Assembly: GCA_964461435.1 (NCBI GenBank)
Contig: CAYWUI010000008.1
Coordinates: forward strand, 1 to 64,000
Direction: 5' to 3'
Origin: G020354785 sp964461435
GTDB lineage: Bacteria > Bacteroidota > Bacteroidia > Bacteroidales > UBA10428
DNA length: 64,000 nt
Positions within the stretch are counted from its first letter, which is position 1. Every line of letters begins with the position of its first letter. The notes beneath the pieces were generated by a model. It was not told where the DNA came from. It saw nothing but the letters and a program-made list of their open reading frames with translations, and did no database searches. Positions 8,939 through 17,708 of this stretch are shown here, one piece after another. Position numbers and translations under genes: made by a program.

Positions 8939-9958
8939 TCAGCTTTTTATTTTGTTTCTTTTAATAATATCAACTGCCAGCAATATAAAAAGTGCAAATA
9001 TGAATGCGGCGAATGTAGAAGTTATGACTACGATAGACTTCTTTGGATACGATTTTTTTTCTGCCGGGTATGCATAATCAACGACATACTTATGAGGCAG
9101 AGCCTGTTCTGCTTCAATCTTGGCTTCAATATACTTTGAATTTAAAATATACAGTTGCTGTTTATAATGAATAAGCTGATCCCTGATTGAAATATAGGCG
9201 GAACCATATTCTGAAAAATTTTTCATTTCTTCCTTCACTCTTTTTGCCCCTTCCGTATTACCATCCTTTAAAGCAAAACCATATGCTTCTATAAGTCTTT
9301 CCGACTGTGCTTCATAGTCATAAATACCTAACTTGTTCAATACAGCCAGGGAATCCTCATAAATTCTGATCTGATTGTGCAAATCCCCGAGTTGTTCATC
9401 TACCAGGCGTAATCCAACTGATGCTCTTTCCAAAACTATCTTATTCATAATTGTATCGACAAGGTTGGCAATATCATTTGCAATATTGGCAGCAATATTC
9501 GGATCCATGTCCATTACACTTATAATAACCGATAAATATTTCGTCCGCCTGAAATTAACATTTGAATTATATGCTTTGTTCAATAATGTACGTTTATACC
9601 TCTGTGTTGTATCTATTTCATAATGATGCATTAAATCATATTTTTCAATTATCCGGTCTCTTATCTGATTTGAATTTAAAACTTGCAGTAGTTGTTCAGT
9701 TTCTTCCTCTTCCCCGAATGACAGCATACCTTTACGACCAACATAACTGTATGAAAAAAGATACTTAGCTACAGATGCATCAGGTTCTGCGAACATAACA
9801 ACCTCTGATTTAAAAAGAGGTGTAATCTGGTATGATACTATGATAGATACTATAGCTGCAATAATAGTAACTATTATTAACGGTAATCTTTTACTCCAGG
9901 CAAATATTATTAAGTCCAGTGAACTTAAATTAAACTTATATTTCTTTTCTTCTTTCAT
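8939..9958 (-). CDS. Wzz-like polysaccharide chain-length determinant protein
   Basis: A 339-residue inner-membrane protein with two transmembrane segments (about 30-50 and 309-330) enclosing a periplasmic, helix-rich domain, the Wzz/polysaccharide co-polymerase architecture. The N-terminus places a cytoplasmic stretch before TM1 and ends in a short basic tail (IIKRNKIKS). There is no tyrosine-kinase domain. It precedes the O-antigen ligase/polymerase gene by five bases, consistent with the pair controlling surface glycan length. No glycosyltransferase cluster follows, so the rest of that pathway lies elsewhere. Confidence 0.85.
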   Translation of the reverse strand: MKEEKKYKFNLSSLDLIIFAWSKRLPLIIVTIIAAIVSIIVSYQITPLFKSEVVMFAEPDASVAKYLFSYSYVGRKGMLSFGEEEETEQLLQVLNSNQIRDRIIEKYDLMHHYEIDTTQRYKRTLLNKAYNSNVNFRRTKYLSVIISVMDMDPNIAANIANDIANLVDTIMNKIVLERASVGLRLVDEQLGDLHNQIRIYEDSLAVLNKLGIYDYEAQSERLIEAYGFALKDGNTEGAKRVKEEMKNFSEYGSAYISIRDQLIHYKQQLYILNSKYIEAKIEAEQALPHKYVVDYAYPAEKKSYPKKSIVVITSTFAAFIFALFILLAVDIIKRNKIKS

Positions 9959-9976
9959 TGATTTTAAAGTTATAGT

Positions 9977-11272
9977 TTATAAACTTCTTAAAATATAATA
10001 GTTTTTCTTTCCTTTTTGAATAAGCAGGTATTTCTTATTTAGTAGATTTTTGTCCGATACAATAAATCCCGAATCACTGATTTTTTCCTTATTGACATTG
10101 AGCCCTCCTCCATCAATCATTCTTTTTAATTCACCTTTAGATGAAAATACCGGTGATTTTTTAACCAGAAGCTCCTCGAGGTTAATCCCTTTTTTAAATA
10201 ATCCCGCACTTACTTCATATAAGGGGACACCTTCGAATACACTCAAAAATGTATCCTCATCCAGGTTTTGAAGTGATTCTGCAGTTCCTTTGCCAAATAA
10301 TATTGACGAAGCCTCGACTGCAGCATTATAATCCTCTTTTGAATGAACCATAACAGTAACTTCCCCGGCAAGCTTTTTTTGCAAAATTCTCAAATGAGGG
10401 GCTTTCCGGTGTTCTTCTATTAAATCATTTATTTTATCACGCTTAAGCATTGTAAATATCTTAATATATTTTTCAGCATCCTCATCGGATGTATTAATCC
10501 AGAACTGATAGAATTCATAAGGTGATGTGTACCTTGGATCAAGCCATATATTTCCTTCCTCTGACTTGCCGAACTTACTCCCGTCGCTTTTTTCAATTAG
10601 AGGCCATGTCAGTGCATAGGCTTCCCCTTTATCTTTTCTCCTTATTAATTCATTACCGGTAGTAATATTCCCCCATTGATCCGATCCTCCCATCTGCAAT
10701 TTGCAGTTTTTATTCCTGTATAAATAAAGAAAATCAAATCCCTGAACGAGCTGATATGTAAATTCAGTAAAAGACATACCTGTTTTTGAATCATCTCCCA
10801 GCCGCTTTTTAACACTGTCTTTTGAAGTCATATAATTAACCGTAATATGCTTGCCTATATCGCGTATAAACTCAAGGAAAGTAAATTCTTTCATCCAGTC
10901 ATAATTATTAACCAGTTCAGCTGAATTAAGATTACTGGAATTGAAATCAAGAAATTTGGAAAGCTGCTTTTTTATTCCTTCCTGGTTTTTCCTGAGGGTG
11001 TTTTCATCCAGCAGATTCCTTTCTGCAGATCTGCCCGAAGGATCTCCAATCATGCCGGTTGCTCCGCCGATTAAAGCAATGGGTTTATGGCCTGCAATTT
11101 GAAAAAGTTTCAGCATCATAACCCCCACCAAATGCCCTATATGAAGAGAATCTCCTGTCGGATCAATGCCTACATAGGCCGTTGTCAATTCTTTTTTTAA
11201 CTGCTCTTCTGTCCCGGGCATAATATCATGAATCATACCCCTCCATTTCAGTTCTTCTATGAAATTCATCAT
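9977..11272 (-). CDS. tyrS: Tyrosyl-tRNA synthetase
   Basis: Class I aminoacyl-tRNA synthetase charging tRNA-Tyr. The HIGH motif is at residues 44-47 and the KMSKS loop is present as KFGKS at 233-237, the form used by bacterial TyrRS. The GGSDQWGNI segment and the C-terminal S4-like domain (GELKRMIDGGGLNVNKEKI) are also present. The 431-residue length is normal. Two adjacent ATG codons could start it (11272 or 11269). It lies between cvpA (54 bases before) and the Wzz-like gene (18 bases after) on the same strand. Confidence 0.97.
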   Translation of the reverse strand: MMNFIEELKWRGMIHDIMPGTEEQLKKELTTAYVGIDPTGDSLHIGHLVGVMMLKLFQIAGHKPIALIGGATGMIGDPSGRSAERNLLDENTLRKNQEGIKKQLSKFLDFNSSNLNSAELVNNYDWMKEFTFLEFIRDIGKHITVNYMTSKDSVKKRLGDDSKTGMSFTEFTYQLVQGFDFLYLYRNKNCKLQMGGSDQWGNITTGNELIRRKDKGEAYALTWPLIEKSDGSKFGKSEEGNIWLDPRYTSPYEFYQFWINTSDEDAEKYIKIFTMLKRDKINDLIEEHRKAPHLRILQKKLAGEVTVMVHSKEDYNAAVEASSILFGKGTAESLQNLDEDTFLSVFEGVPLYEVSAGLFKKGINLEELLVKKSPVFSSKGELKRMIDGGGLNVNKEKISDSGFIVSDKNLLNKKYLLIQKGKKNYYILRSL

Positions 11273-11326
11273 GAAAATTTTTGCAAATATAACATTTGAT
11301 GATAACTATTAGTGTAATTTATGTCT

Positions 11327-11872
11327 TTAAACTACAATTTTATCATCTGATTGTGTATTCTTCCTTATTTTTTCATATTCCAGCCTGAAGTATGGGAATA
11401 CCATGCGGGCAACTGAAGATAACGGCTTGTATAATAATGACTTGTGTAATGCGGATTCATCTTGTTTATCTCTTGGCAGAAAGTGTGTTTTATGATCGAT
11501 AATATCTACAATAAGCAGCACTATGCTGATGATAAATGCAACTTTTATCACACTGAATAGTAACCCGAGGATCCTGTTAACAAAATCCAGGGCTACAGCT
11601 TTGGCAAACTTTTCCGTGAGTCTTGCGACCAAATGAACAGCAATAACTATTATCACAAAAGTTATGGCAAATGCTGTCAATTGCAAATATTCACCTGTAA
11701 AGCCAAATTTTTTTGTAAGTACAAATTCAGTATATCCCGAGAATTTTATCGCTCCTATAATTCCGAGTAATAATGCAGCCAGAGACGCAGCCTGAATTAT
11801 AAGTCCCTTGGAAAATCCTTTGTAAGCTGCATATATAAGAATAACAAGAAAAACTATATCAAAAATGTTCAT
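11327..11872 (-). CDS. CvpA family membrane protein
   Basis: A 181-residue inner-membrane protein with four hydrophobic segments and the family N-terminus NIFDIVFLVILIYAAYKGFSKGLI. CvpA-family proteins are linked to colicin V production, purine-related phenotypes and envelope stress in other bacteria, without an agreed biochemical function. The C-terminal 30 residues are charged and cytoplasmic or periplasmic. It is the first gene of the minus-strand run that includes tyrS and the two polysaccharide genes. No -7 box with a matching -33 box was found upstream. Confidence 0.88.
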   Translation of the reverse strand: MNIFDIVFLVILIYAAYKGFSKGLIIQAASLAALLLGIIGAIKFSGYTEFVLTKKFGFTGEYLQLTAFAITFVIIVIAVHLVARLTEKFAKAVALDFVNRILGLLFSVIKVAFIISIVLLIVDIIDHKTHFLPRDKQDESALHKSLLYKPLSSVARMVFPYFRLEYEKIRKNTQSDDKIVV

Positions 11873-11981
11873 AAATGACTGTAAAGTGATATAATTGTTC
11901 CCTCAATTAAAGAAATATTTTTATATGTTCAATTAAAACTTTTTAACAATTTGCAGATTTGTTATTTATAAAAAACAAATA

Positions 11982-12012
11982 TTTGTTTGCTAAATCATTT
12001 TCAATAATTTTG
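11982..12012 (+). promoter_or_regulatory. Bacteroidota housekeeping promoter of tRNA-Arg
   Basis: TTTG at 11982-11985 and TAATTTTG at 12005-12012 match the -33 and -7 boxes exactly, with a 19-base spacer. The predicted start is near 12020, about 20 bases before the tRNA. This is one of the two best promoter matches in the window. Confidence 0.7.
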
Positions 12013-12040
12013 TGGCGCGAAACGAGAAACGAATAATACC

Positions 12041-12112
12041 GGCCCCGTAGTTCAACGGATAGAATAGCGGTTTCCTAAACCGTAGATACAGGTTCGACTC
12101 CCGTCGGGGCTA
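12041..12112 (+). tRNA. tRNA-Arg (anticodon CCU)
   Basis: The sequence folds as a complete cloverleaf. The acceptor stem GGCCCCG pairs with CGGGGCT (one G-T pair at the end). The anticodon stem GCGGT/ACCGT encloses the loop TTCCTAA with anticodon CCT, reading AGG. The T-arm contains the GGTTCGA motif. CCA is not encoded. The neighbouring minus-strand gene ends nine bases downstream, and I saw no attachment-site repeat or integrase. Confidence 0.95.
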
Positions 12113-12120
12113 CAATTTCG

Positions 12121-13293
12121 TTACGTCACGTCGAAACACGATATGTAAGCGGGATTGTTCCGGAAAGATTCTTGCTCTTCCTGCGAAAAGTTTATAAATT
12201 TAATGATAACATCAACTTTAACTCTTTTAATGATTCTGCTTAATAATCCGGGATGGCCAAGTTTATTTATTGTCTTGATAAGCTTACTGTCAGTATCAAG
12301 ATAAAATAAGGCGAAATGGGTTTTTGTCATGGCACAGACACTTTCAAATAAAGGAAGAAGATATTTTTCATATCCCTCTTTATAGTAAATTCCCTCTATA
12401 GCTGCAAACCTGAAATTATGAGGATCAAAATACTTTAACATCCCCGGGAAGCGGTGAATAATTTTAAATAATATTCCATCCGGGAATCCCGGTTTCTTAA
12501 TAATTTCCCAGGTCTCGGGGTTGGCCTGAACTGCTGCAACTATTTCATTATCAAGTTTTAGCAGGTAATAATTGTTATTATAAAAGAGGTTCTGTTCAGT
12601 ATACATATTAAATCCTCTGTAAAATCTCCCCAGAAGTCTGAGCATACCGGGTTTTTCCTCTTCTTTTATCCTCTCTACAGCGGGATGAATCCGCGGATTA
12701 AAACGGCTGAATAATGTTGTGCTGAAGCTGCGGATTTTTTGAAAATCCATCTGATCACCAAATATTCTGGACCTGATATTATCACGCACAATATAAGCAT
12801 AGATGAATGTTTTTTGATTTGGACCCTGCATTTTACTCAGTAACCGGTTGGGTTCGTCAAAATAGTCTTTGAGCATAACTTTAAGTATATTATCCCCGGA
12901 AGAATTATCTCTTGAAGTATTATCTCCGGTAGTATTATCTCCTGAAGATAGTCTATCATTATAATCTTCCTTTTTATGGATTTTTGTACGTAATGGGGCC
13001 CGGATGGAAAAATACCGAATATGCCAGGAGCTATATAAACTCTCTTTGTTGCAAGTGTTTCGCAGGATAAATCCCATCGTTCCAAGCAGCCTGTCTAACT
13101 TTCTGAGCACCAAAAAATAACACGAATCCAGTAACCTGATTTTTTTCTCAATGCCAGTAATTTTATATAATAACCGCCCCGGAGTACCAATTGTAGTATT
13201 CTTTAAATGATTAATAATATCCTGTCCGGGCTCACGCTCCACCTTAATTTCCAGCGCATGATATCTGGCTATTTCTGTTTGATTCTCTTTCAT
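12121..13293 (-). CDS. Unknown protein, possible GNAT-like acyltransferase fold, 390 aa
   Basis: No certain family. It is a soluble protein without a signal peptide. The C-terminal half (about residues 230-390; YYLLKLDNEIVAAVQANPETW, then FRFAAIEGIYYKEGYEKYLLPLFESV and HFALFYLDTDS) has the order of strands and helices expected of a GNAT-like domain, which is inference. Around residues 115-134 lies a low-complexity GDN repeat encoded by a 15-base tandem array. The ATG at 13293 is the natural start. The gene stands alone, ending nine bases from the tRNA on the other strand. Confidence 0.6.
   Translation of the reverse strand: MKENQTEIARYHALEIKVEREPGQDIINHLKNTTIGTPGRLLYKITGIEKKIRLLDSCYFLVLRKLDRLLGTMGFILRNTCNKESLYSSWHIRYFSIRAPLRTKIHKKEDYNDRLSSGDNTTGDNTSRDNSSGDNILKVMLKDYFDEPNRLLSKMQGPNQKTFIYAYIVRDNIRSRIFGDQMDFQKIRSFSTTLFSRFNPRIHPAVERIKEEEKPGMLRLLGRFYRGFNMYTEQNLFYNNNYYLLKLDNEIVAAVQANPETWEIIKKPGFPDGILFKIIHRFPGMLKYFDPHNFRFAAIEGIYYKEGYEKYLLPLFESVCAMTKTHFALFYLDTDSKLIKTINKLGHPGLLSRIIKRVKVDVIIKFINFSQEEQESFRNNPAYISCFDVT
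12891..12950 (-). repeat. Coding 15-bp tandem repeat, four copies
   Basis: Four imperfect 15-base units lie head to tail at 12891, 12906, 12921 and 12936 (plus-strand consensus TATCTCCTGAAGTAT). They encode (S/T)(S/T)GDN-like pentapeptides in the protein at 12121-13293. The unit is a multiple of three, so changes in copy number keep the frame. Confidence 0.85.
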
Positions 13294-13837
13294 AATATTA
13301 ACTTGTCATTTTTAATCCAAAGCATTGACCTCCATGTGATGTCGATATTTTAATGAATAAAAGTATAATAACTGGTAATTAATAAGATTTCAGATCAAAA
13401 TTAATTGGTAAAAAAATGAAAATGAAACGGGTTTTTGCTATAGGCCGAAGAGATAATAGCAAATAATACTAAAATGATTAAGTATGCCGGTTTTTTATAG
13501 GGTGAGTTATTAAAAATTGCAATGGAAAGCTATTAATTTGCAATTATTACTAAATTTTTTTTATTCTAAGTACACTGCTTAAGTATAATCTGCAAATTTT
13601 TCCTTTTTATTCAGGCAAAATCCTATCGTCTCATTGTAAAATTCAATAAGCCTTTGTGGTTCCTTGTCATTTTCAGACGTTTTTATTTTTTTTTATCAAT
13701 ATATTATTTATAATTTTTTTAGAATTTTGCACTCTCATGAGTATAAAACTAATTTCAGTCCTGTTGTTTAATAATTAATCACTATCATTACCAAAAAATC
13801 CGGGCTAACAAATTTTTAAGGATAAGGGAAAAATTAA
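13294..13837. other. 544-bp intergenic region before the TonB receptor operon
   Basis: This AT-rich spacer lies between the start of the minus-strand unknown gene and the plus-strand receptor operon, so both promoters should be here. I found no open frame, RNA gene or strong hairpin. A TAGAATTTTG string near 13719 resembles a -7 box with extra bases but does not match well. A purine-rich stretch (GGATAAGGGAAAA) precedes the receptor start. Confidence 0.45.
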
Positions 13838-16573
13838 ATGTGCAGAGGAAGAATCAAGAGTTGGGGTTTTGTTGTTTTGTTTTTAAGTAGTTTCTACTTT
13901 AAAATTATAGCTCAAAACATAGATACTCTTTATTTATCAGCAACTTATACAGGTATACCCCTGATAGAATTCCTGTCTTATCTTGAAAACCGGTTTCCCG
14001 TTACCGTATATTACCAGGATGACTGGTTCGCCGGTGAAACTGTTAATCTCAGCTTTACAAGCACTCCTTTACCGGAAGTCCTCGATAAGGTAACGAAAGG
14101 CACTCCTTACATGTATCAGGTCATTCAGGGCAATATGATAGTGTTTATGCCCAGGGAGGATGTTGCCCTTCTAATGGGATTAATGATTGATCTCAGCAGG
14201 GATATGAAAGATGTTAGTGTTGTGGAAATAGGTGATCCCGGCGAGGCAGGGAAATACAAAAAAGCGGTTTTAACAGGGACAGTAAGTGACGGAAAAACAG
14301 GACAACCCCTCTTTGGTGCCACTGTTTATATTGAGAACACAACCAATGCTGTCATCAGCAACTTAAGCGGGGCTTACTCGCTGGAGATAACTCCCGGAAT
14401 ATACACCCTTGTAGTTTCAAGCATCGGATTTGAAACAGCAGAGTATAAATTAAAGATTATCAGCAACGGCAACCTCGATATCGAGTTATTTGAAAAATCA
14501 CATAAAATAGAGGAAGTGGCAATATACGGACAGAGGACACACGAAAATGTCAGGGGCAACCAGATGAGCCTGATAGAGATGGATGCAAAAAATATAAAGC
14601 AGTTGCCCGCCCTCGTCGGAGAAAAAGATATATTAAAAAGCCTTACAATGATGCCCGGGGTCAAATCAATTGGTGAGTTTGGCTCGGGAATTAATGTAAG
14701 GGGAGGTGGTGAAGATCAAAACCTTTACCTTCTTGAAGGTGCCCCAATCTTTAATACTTCTCATGTATTCGGACTCCTGTCAGTTATTAATCCCGATGCA
14801 GTAAACAGTGTTACCCTCTACAAGGGTCACATTCCCTCAGGGTACGGTGAAAGGGTATCATCGGTAATGGAAATAAAACTGAAGGACAATAATATTGATA
14901 AAATGCATGCCAGGGGCGGCATTGGTCTGTTTAACAGCCGCCTTATGTTCGAAGGCCCTGTTTATAAGGATATTATATCTTTTAATATCGGTGGAAGAAC
15001 AAGCTATTCAAACTGGCTGCTGGGAAAGATACCGGACTATTACCTTCAGAAAAGCTCCGCTTCATTTTATGATGTAACCGGACTTCTGAAACTAAATGTA
15101 AAAAATCAACAGATCACTTTCTTCGGGTATAAAAGTTATGACAAGTTCAGGTATGCCTCAGAACTGGACTACGAATATGAGAATATTCTGGGATCATTTA
15201 AATGGAATCACTCAATTACCTCTAACCTGGCAGCGTCTCTTATAGTTTCTCTCAGCCGTTATAATGTAAGAAAAGACGATATAAAGCCAGGATATGAACA
15301 GAGCAGGATAACGTCCCGGACAAATTACCTTAATGGCAAATATAATATCTCATATACAGGTCTCACTAATCATAATATCGATATAGGATTACAGGGCATA
15401 CGTTACGAAATCCAGCCCGGAGAAAAGATGCCTTTAAATGACACCTCCTTGATAATACCTGAAATACTTATGAATGAGCAGGCGTATGAAGGGGCAATTT
15501 ATATTAATGATTTATACGATATTACCAACAACATATCTGTAAACGCAGGCATAAGATATTCCTGCTACTTTTTTACAGGCCCGCTAAGGATCCCTGTTTA
15601 CCAGGAAGGTGCCCCAATAAGTGAAGTTTCTGTTATCGATTCTTTATATTACAGCAAAGGTGAAATTATAAAACCTTATTACAACCTTGAACCCCGCCTT
15701 TCCCTGAAATTCCAGTTTGACAACAAAAACTCCGTGAAATTAAGTTACAACAGGAACAGCCAGTATATTTCACTGATCTCATATACATCTATTCCTACAC
15801 CCGATGATGTGTGGAAACTGTCAGGCCCTTATATTATGCCAATATTGGCTGACCAGTTTGCTATTGGCTATTATCGGAATTTTTTAGGCAAGAGCATAGA
15901 AACTTCTGTTGAATTATATTACAAAAAGCTGTCTAACCTGGTTGAATACAGGAATAACGCCAGCATTGAAATGAAGCAGCATATTGAAACGGAACTTATA
16001 AATGCTTCCGGTAAAAACTATGGTATTGAATTTTTCCTGAGAAAGAAAACAGGTAAGCTTGATGGATGGATAAGTTATACCTTTTCAAGGACTTTCAAAA
16101 AAACAAGCGGTATATACAGCGACGAAATAATCAATAATAACGATTTTTACCCTTCATCCTATGACAAACCCTATGATTTAACAATCCTTTTAAATTATAA
16201 CATTAACCGCCGCTGGCGAATTGCAGGAAACTTTACTTACGCCTCAGGCAGATCAGTGACACTTCCTGAATATAAGTATAGTATTGGAGCCGAAGAATTA
16301 ATATATTATTCCGACAGGAACAAATACAGGCTACCTCCCTATCACAGGCTGGATTTATCGATAAGCATTGATGAGAGCCTGAGGATAAAGAAGAAATGGA
16401 AAGGCAGCTGGACTTTCTCATTATTAAATGTCTATGCCCGAAAAAATGCATATTCGGTTTTTTATAAAAAGGAACAACCGGACTCTAATAATGATTATAA
16501 GAGATTCAATCTCTTCAAACTCTATATAATAGGGAAGCCATTGCCCACAATAACCTATAACTTTATTTTCTAA
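13838..16573 (+). CDS. TonB-dependent outer-membrane receptor with STN and carboxypeptidase-like domains
   Basis: A 911-residue outer-membrane receptor for active uptake powered by TonB. After the signal peptide (about 1-25) comes an STN/secretin-like domain (about 28-110), then a carboxypeptidase-regulatory-like beta domain (about 145-220; TGTVSDGKTGQPLFGATVYIENT), a plug (MMPGVKSIGEFGSGINVRGGGEDQNLYLLEGAPI) and a 22-strand-type barrel ending in an aromatic residue (TYNFIF). An STN domain often signals to a FecR-type anti-sigma factor, but none is adjacent. The DUF4249 lipoprotein gene follows after three bases, the usual pairing for this receptor type. The substrate is unknown. Confidence 0.92.
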   Translation: MCRGRIKSWGFVVLFLSSFYFKIIAQNIDTLYLSATYTGIPLIEFLSYLENRFPVTVYYQDDWFAGETVNLSFTSTPLPEVLDKVTKGTPYMYQVIQGNMIVFMPREDVALLMGLMIDLSRDMKDVSVVEIGDPGEAGKYKKAVLTGTVSDGKTGQPLFGATVYIENTTNAVISNLSGAYSLEITPGIYTLVVSSIGFETAEYKLKIISNGNLDIELFEKSHKIEEVAIYGQRTHENVRGNQMSLIEMDAKNIKQLPALVGEKDILKSLTMMPGVKSIGEFGSGINVRGGGEDQNLYLLEGAPIFNTSHVFGLLSVINPDAVNSVTLYKGHIPSGYGERVSSVMEIKLKDNNIDKMHARGGIGLFNSRLMFEGPVYKDIISFNIGGRTSYSNWLLGKIPDYYLQKSSASFYDVTGLLKLNVKNQQITFFGYKSYDKFRYASELDYEYENILGSFKWNHSITSNLAASLIVSLSRYNVRKDDIKPGYEQSRITSRTNYLNGKYNISYTGLTNHNIDIGLQGIRYEIQPGEKMPLNDTSLIIPEILMNEQAYEGAIYINDLYDITNNISVNAGIRYSCYFFTGPLRIPVYQEGAPISEVSVIDSLYYSKGEIIKPYYNLEPRLSLKFQFDNKNSVKLSYNRNSQYISLISYTSIPTPDDVWKLSGPYIMPILADQFAIGYYRNFLGKSIETSVELYYKKLSNLVEYRNNASIEMKQHIETELINASGKNYGIEFFLRKKTGKLDGWISYTFSRTFKKTSGIYSDEIINNNDFYPSSYDKPYDLTILLNYNINRRWRIAGNFTYASGRSVTLPEYKYSIGAEELIYYSDRNKYRLPPYHRLDLSISIDESLRIKKKWKGSWTFSLLNVYARKNAYSVFYKKEQPDSNNDYKRFNLFKLYIIGKPLPTITYNFIF

Positions 16574-16576
16574 ATA

Positions 16577-17668
16577 ATGAAGGCAGCTTATAAAAAAATA
16601 TTGATCCTATTATCACTAGTACTTCTTATAGCATGCCAGGAAGTGTATAATCCCGATGATATTGATGCTGGTTTAAAAATACCGGTGATTGAAGGTTATC
16701 TTCATGACGGGCCCGGTCCGTACAGGGTGGAATTATTCTGGGCAGCAGCTTTTTATGATAGAAGCTATACAGCGATTACAGATGCACTTGTTACCATTTC
16801 CGATAATTATGGGAATACTGAAATTTTAACTGAAACCGGTAATGGCAGATATTATAGTGATAAGAACGGAATAAGGGGCACTGCAGGCAGGATATACACC
16901 CTTCATGTTGAATTGCCTGACGGCAGTATATATGAATCTTCACCTGTTCTTATGCAACCTCCCAAAAAAATTGATACCATTTATGCTGAAATAGGCGAAA
17001 AAGAATTTACATCAAGGAATTCTTATGGCGAGCTGTCGATTTATAAAGAAGGAGGTTTATACGTATATGCTGATATGAATTCAAAAACCGGCGACAGGTT
17101 GTTTTTTCGTTTTTACAGCAGGGTTGTATCACAAAGCCAGTATACCATATACTATCCTGCTCCTCTAGCCCCCGTCGATGTATATTGCTGGTATACATGG
17201 AGTCTGAACGATATGGTAAACGTAAAATCCACAGTTCCGTTTAAGTACGAACAGGTGATAGAAAAGCATAATCTCGGTTTTCTTCCATACAGATACAATT
17301 CTGCATGGCAGGATGATACAACAAGCCCCGTACATCCGAGAGGCTGGATTGTAACTACTACAGCTTACTCAATAACGGAAGACGCCTATGAGTATTATAA
17401 CTCTGTTATTACACAACTTAATGCAAAAGAACGGATATTCGATCCTGTGCCCTCCCAAATCACAGGTAATATCCACTGCATCAATGATACGGGCAAACTT
17501 GTCCTGGGACTGTTTGAAGTTGCTGCAAAAACTTCAAGGCACACCGCCTTTGACTGGGCAACCGGACTAAATAATTATTCTATCTTGAATTTGCAGAAAT
17601 ACTCAGTCCCGATAAGCGACTCATGCCAGGATATCATCGCACCGGACTTCTGGATAACATTTCGATGA
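16577..17668 (+). CDS. DUF4249 lipoprotein, partner of the TonB receptor
   Basis: A 363-residue lipoprotein with a signal peptide and lipobox LLIAC (cysteine 20). The mature start QEVYNPDDIDAGLKIPVIEGYLHDGPGPYRVEL is typical of DUF4249 proteins, which occur next to STN-containing TonB receptors in Bacteroidota much as SusD occurs next to SusC. It is probably a surface or periplasm-facing lipoprotein that helps capture or hand over the receptor's substrate; that role is inferred. The gene is separated from the receptor by three bases and from the MG2-like protein by 40. Confidence 0.88.
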   Translation: MKAAYKKILILLSLVLLIACQEVYNPDDIDAGLKIPVIEGYLHDGPGPYRVELFWAAAFYDRSYTAITDALVTISDNYGNTEILTETGNGRYYSDKNGIRGTAGRIYTLHVELPDGSIYESSPVLMQPPKKIDTIYAEIGEKEFTSRNSYGELSIYKEGGLYVYADMNSKTGDRLFFRFYSRVVSQSQYTIYYPAPLAPVDVYCWYTWSLNDMVNVKSTVPFKYEQVIEKHNLGFLPYRYNSAWQDDTTSPVHPRGWIVTTTAYSITEDAYEYYNSVITQLNAKERIFDPVPSQITGNIHCINDTGKLVLGLFEVAAKTSRHTAFDWATGLNNYSILNLQKYSVPISDSCQDIIAPDFWITFR

Positions 17669-17708
17669 TTTTAACAATAAACAGAATGAAAATCCCATTA
17701 TTATAAAA

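Noticed and set aside
12041..12120. tRNA-associated integration site
   Set aside because: No integrase, no repeat of the tRNA 3' end nearby and no change of gene content on either side.
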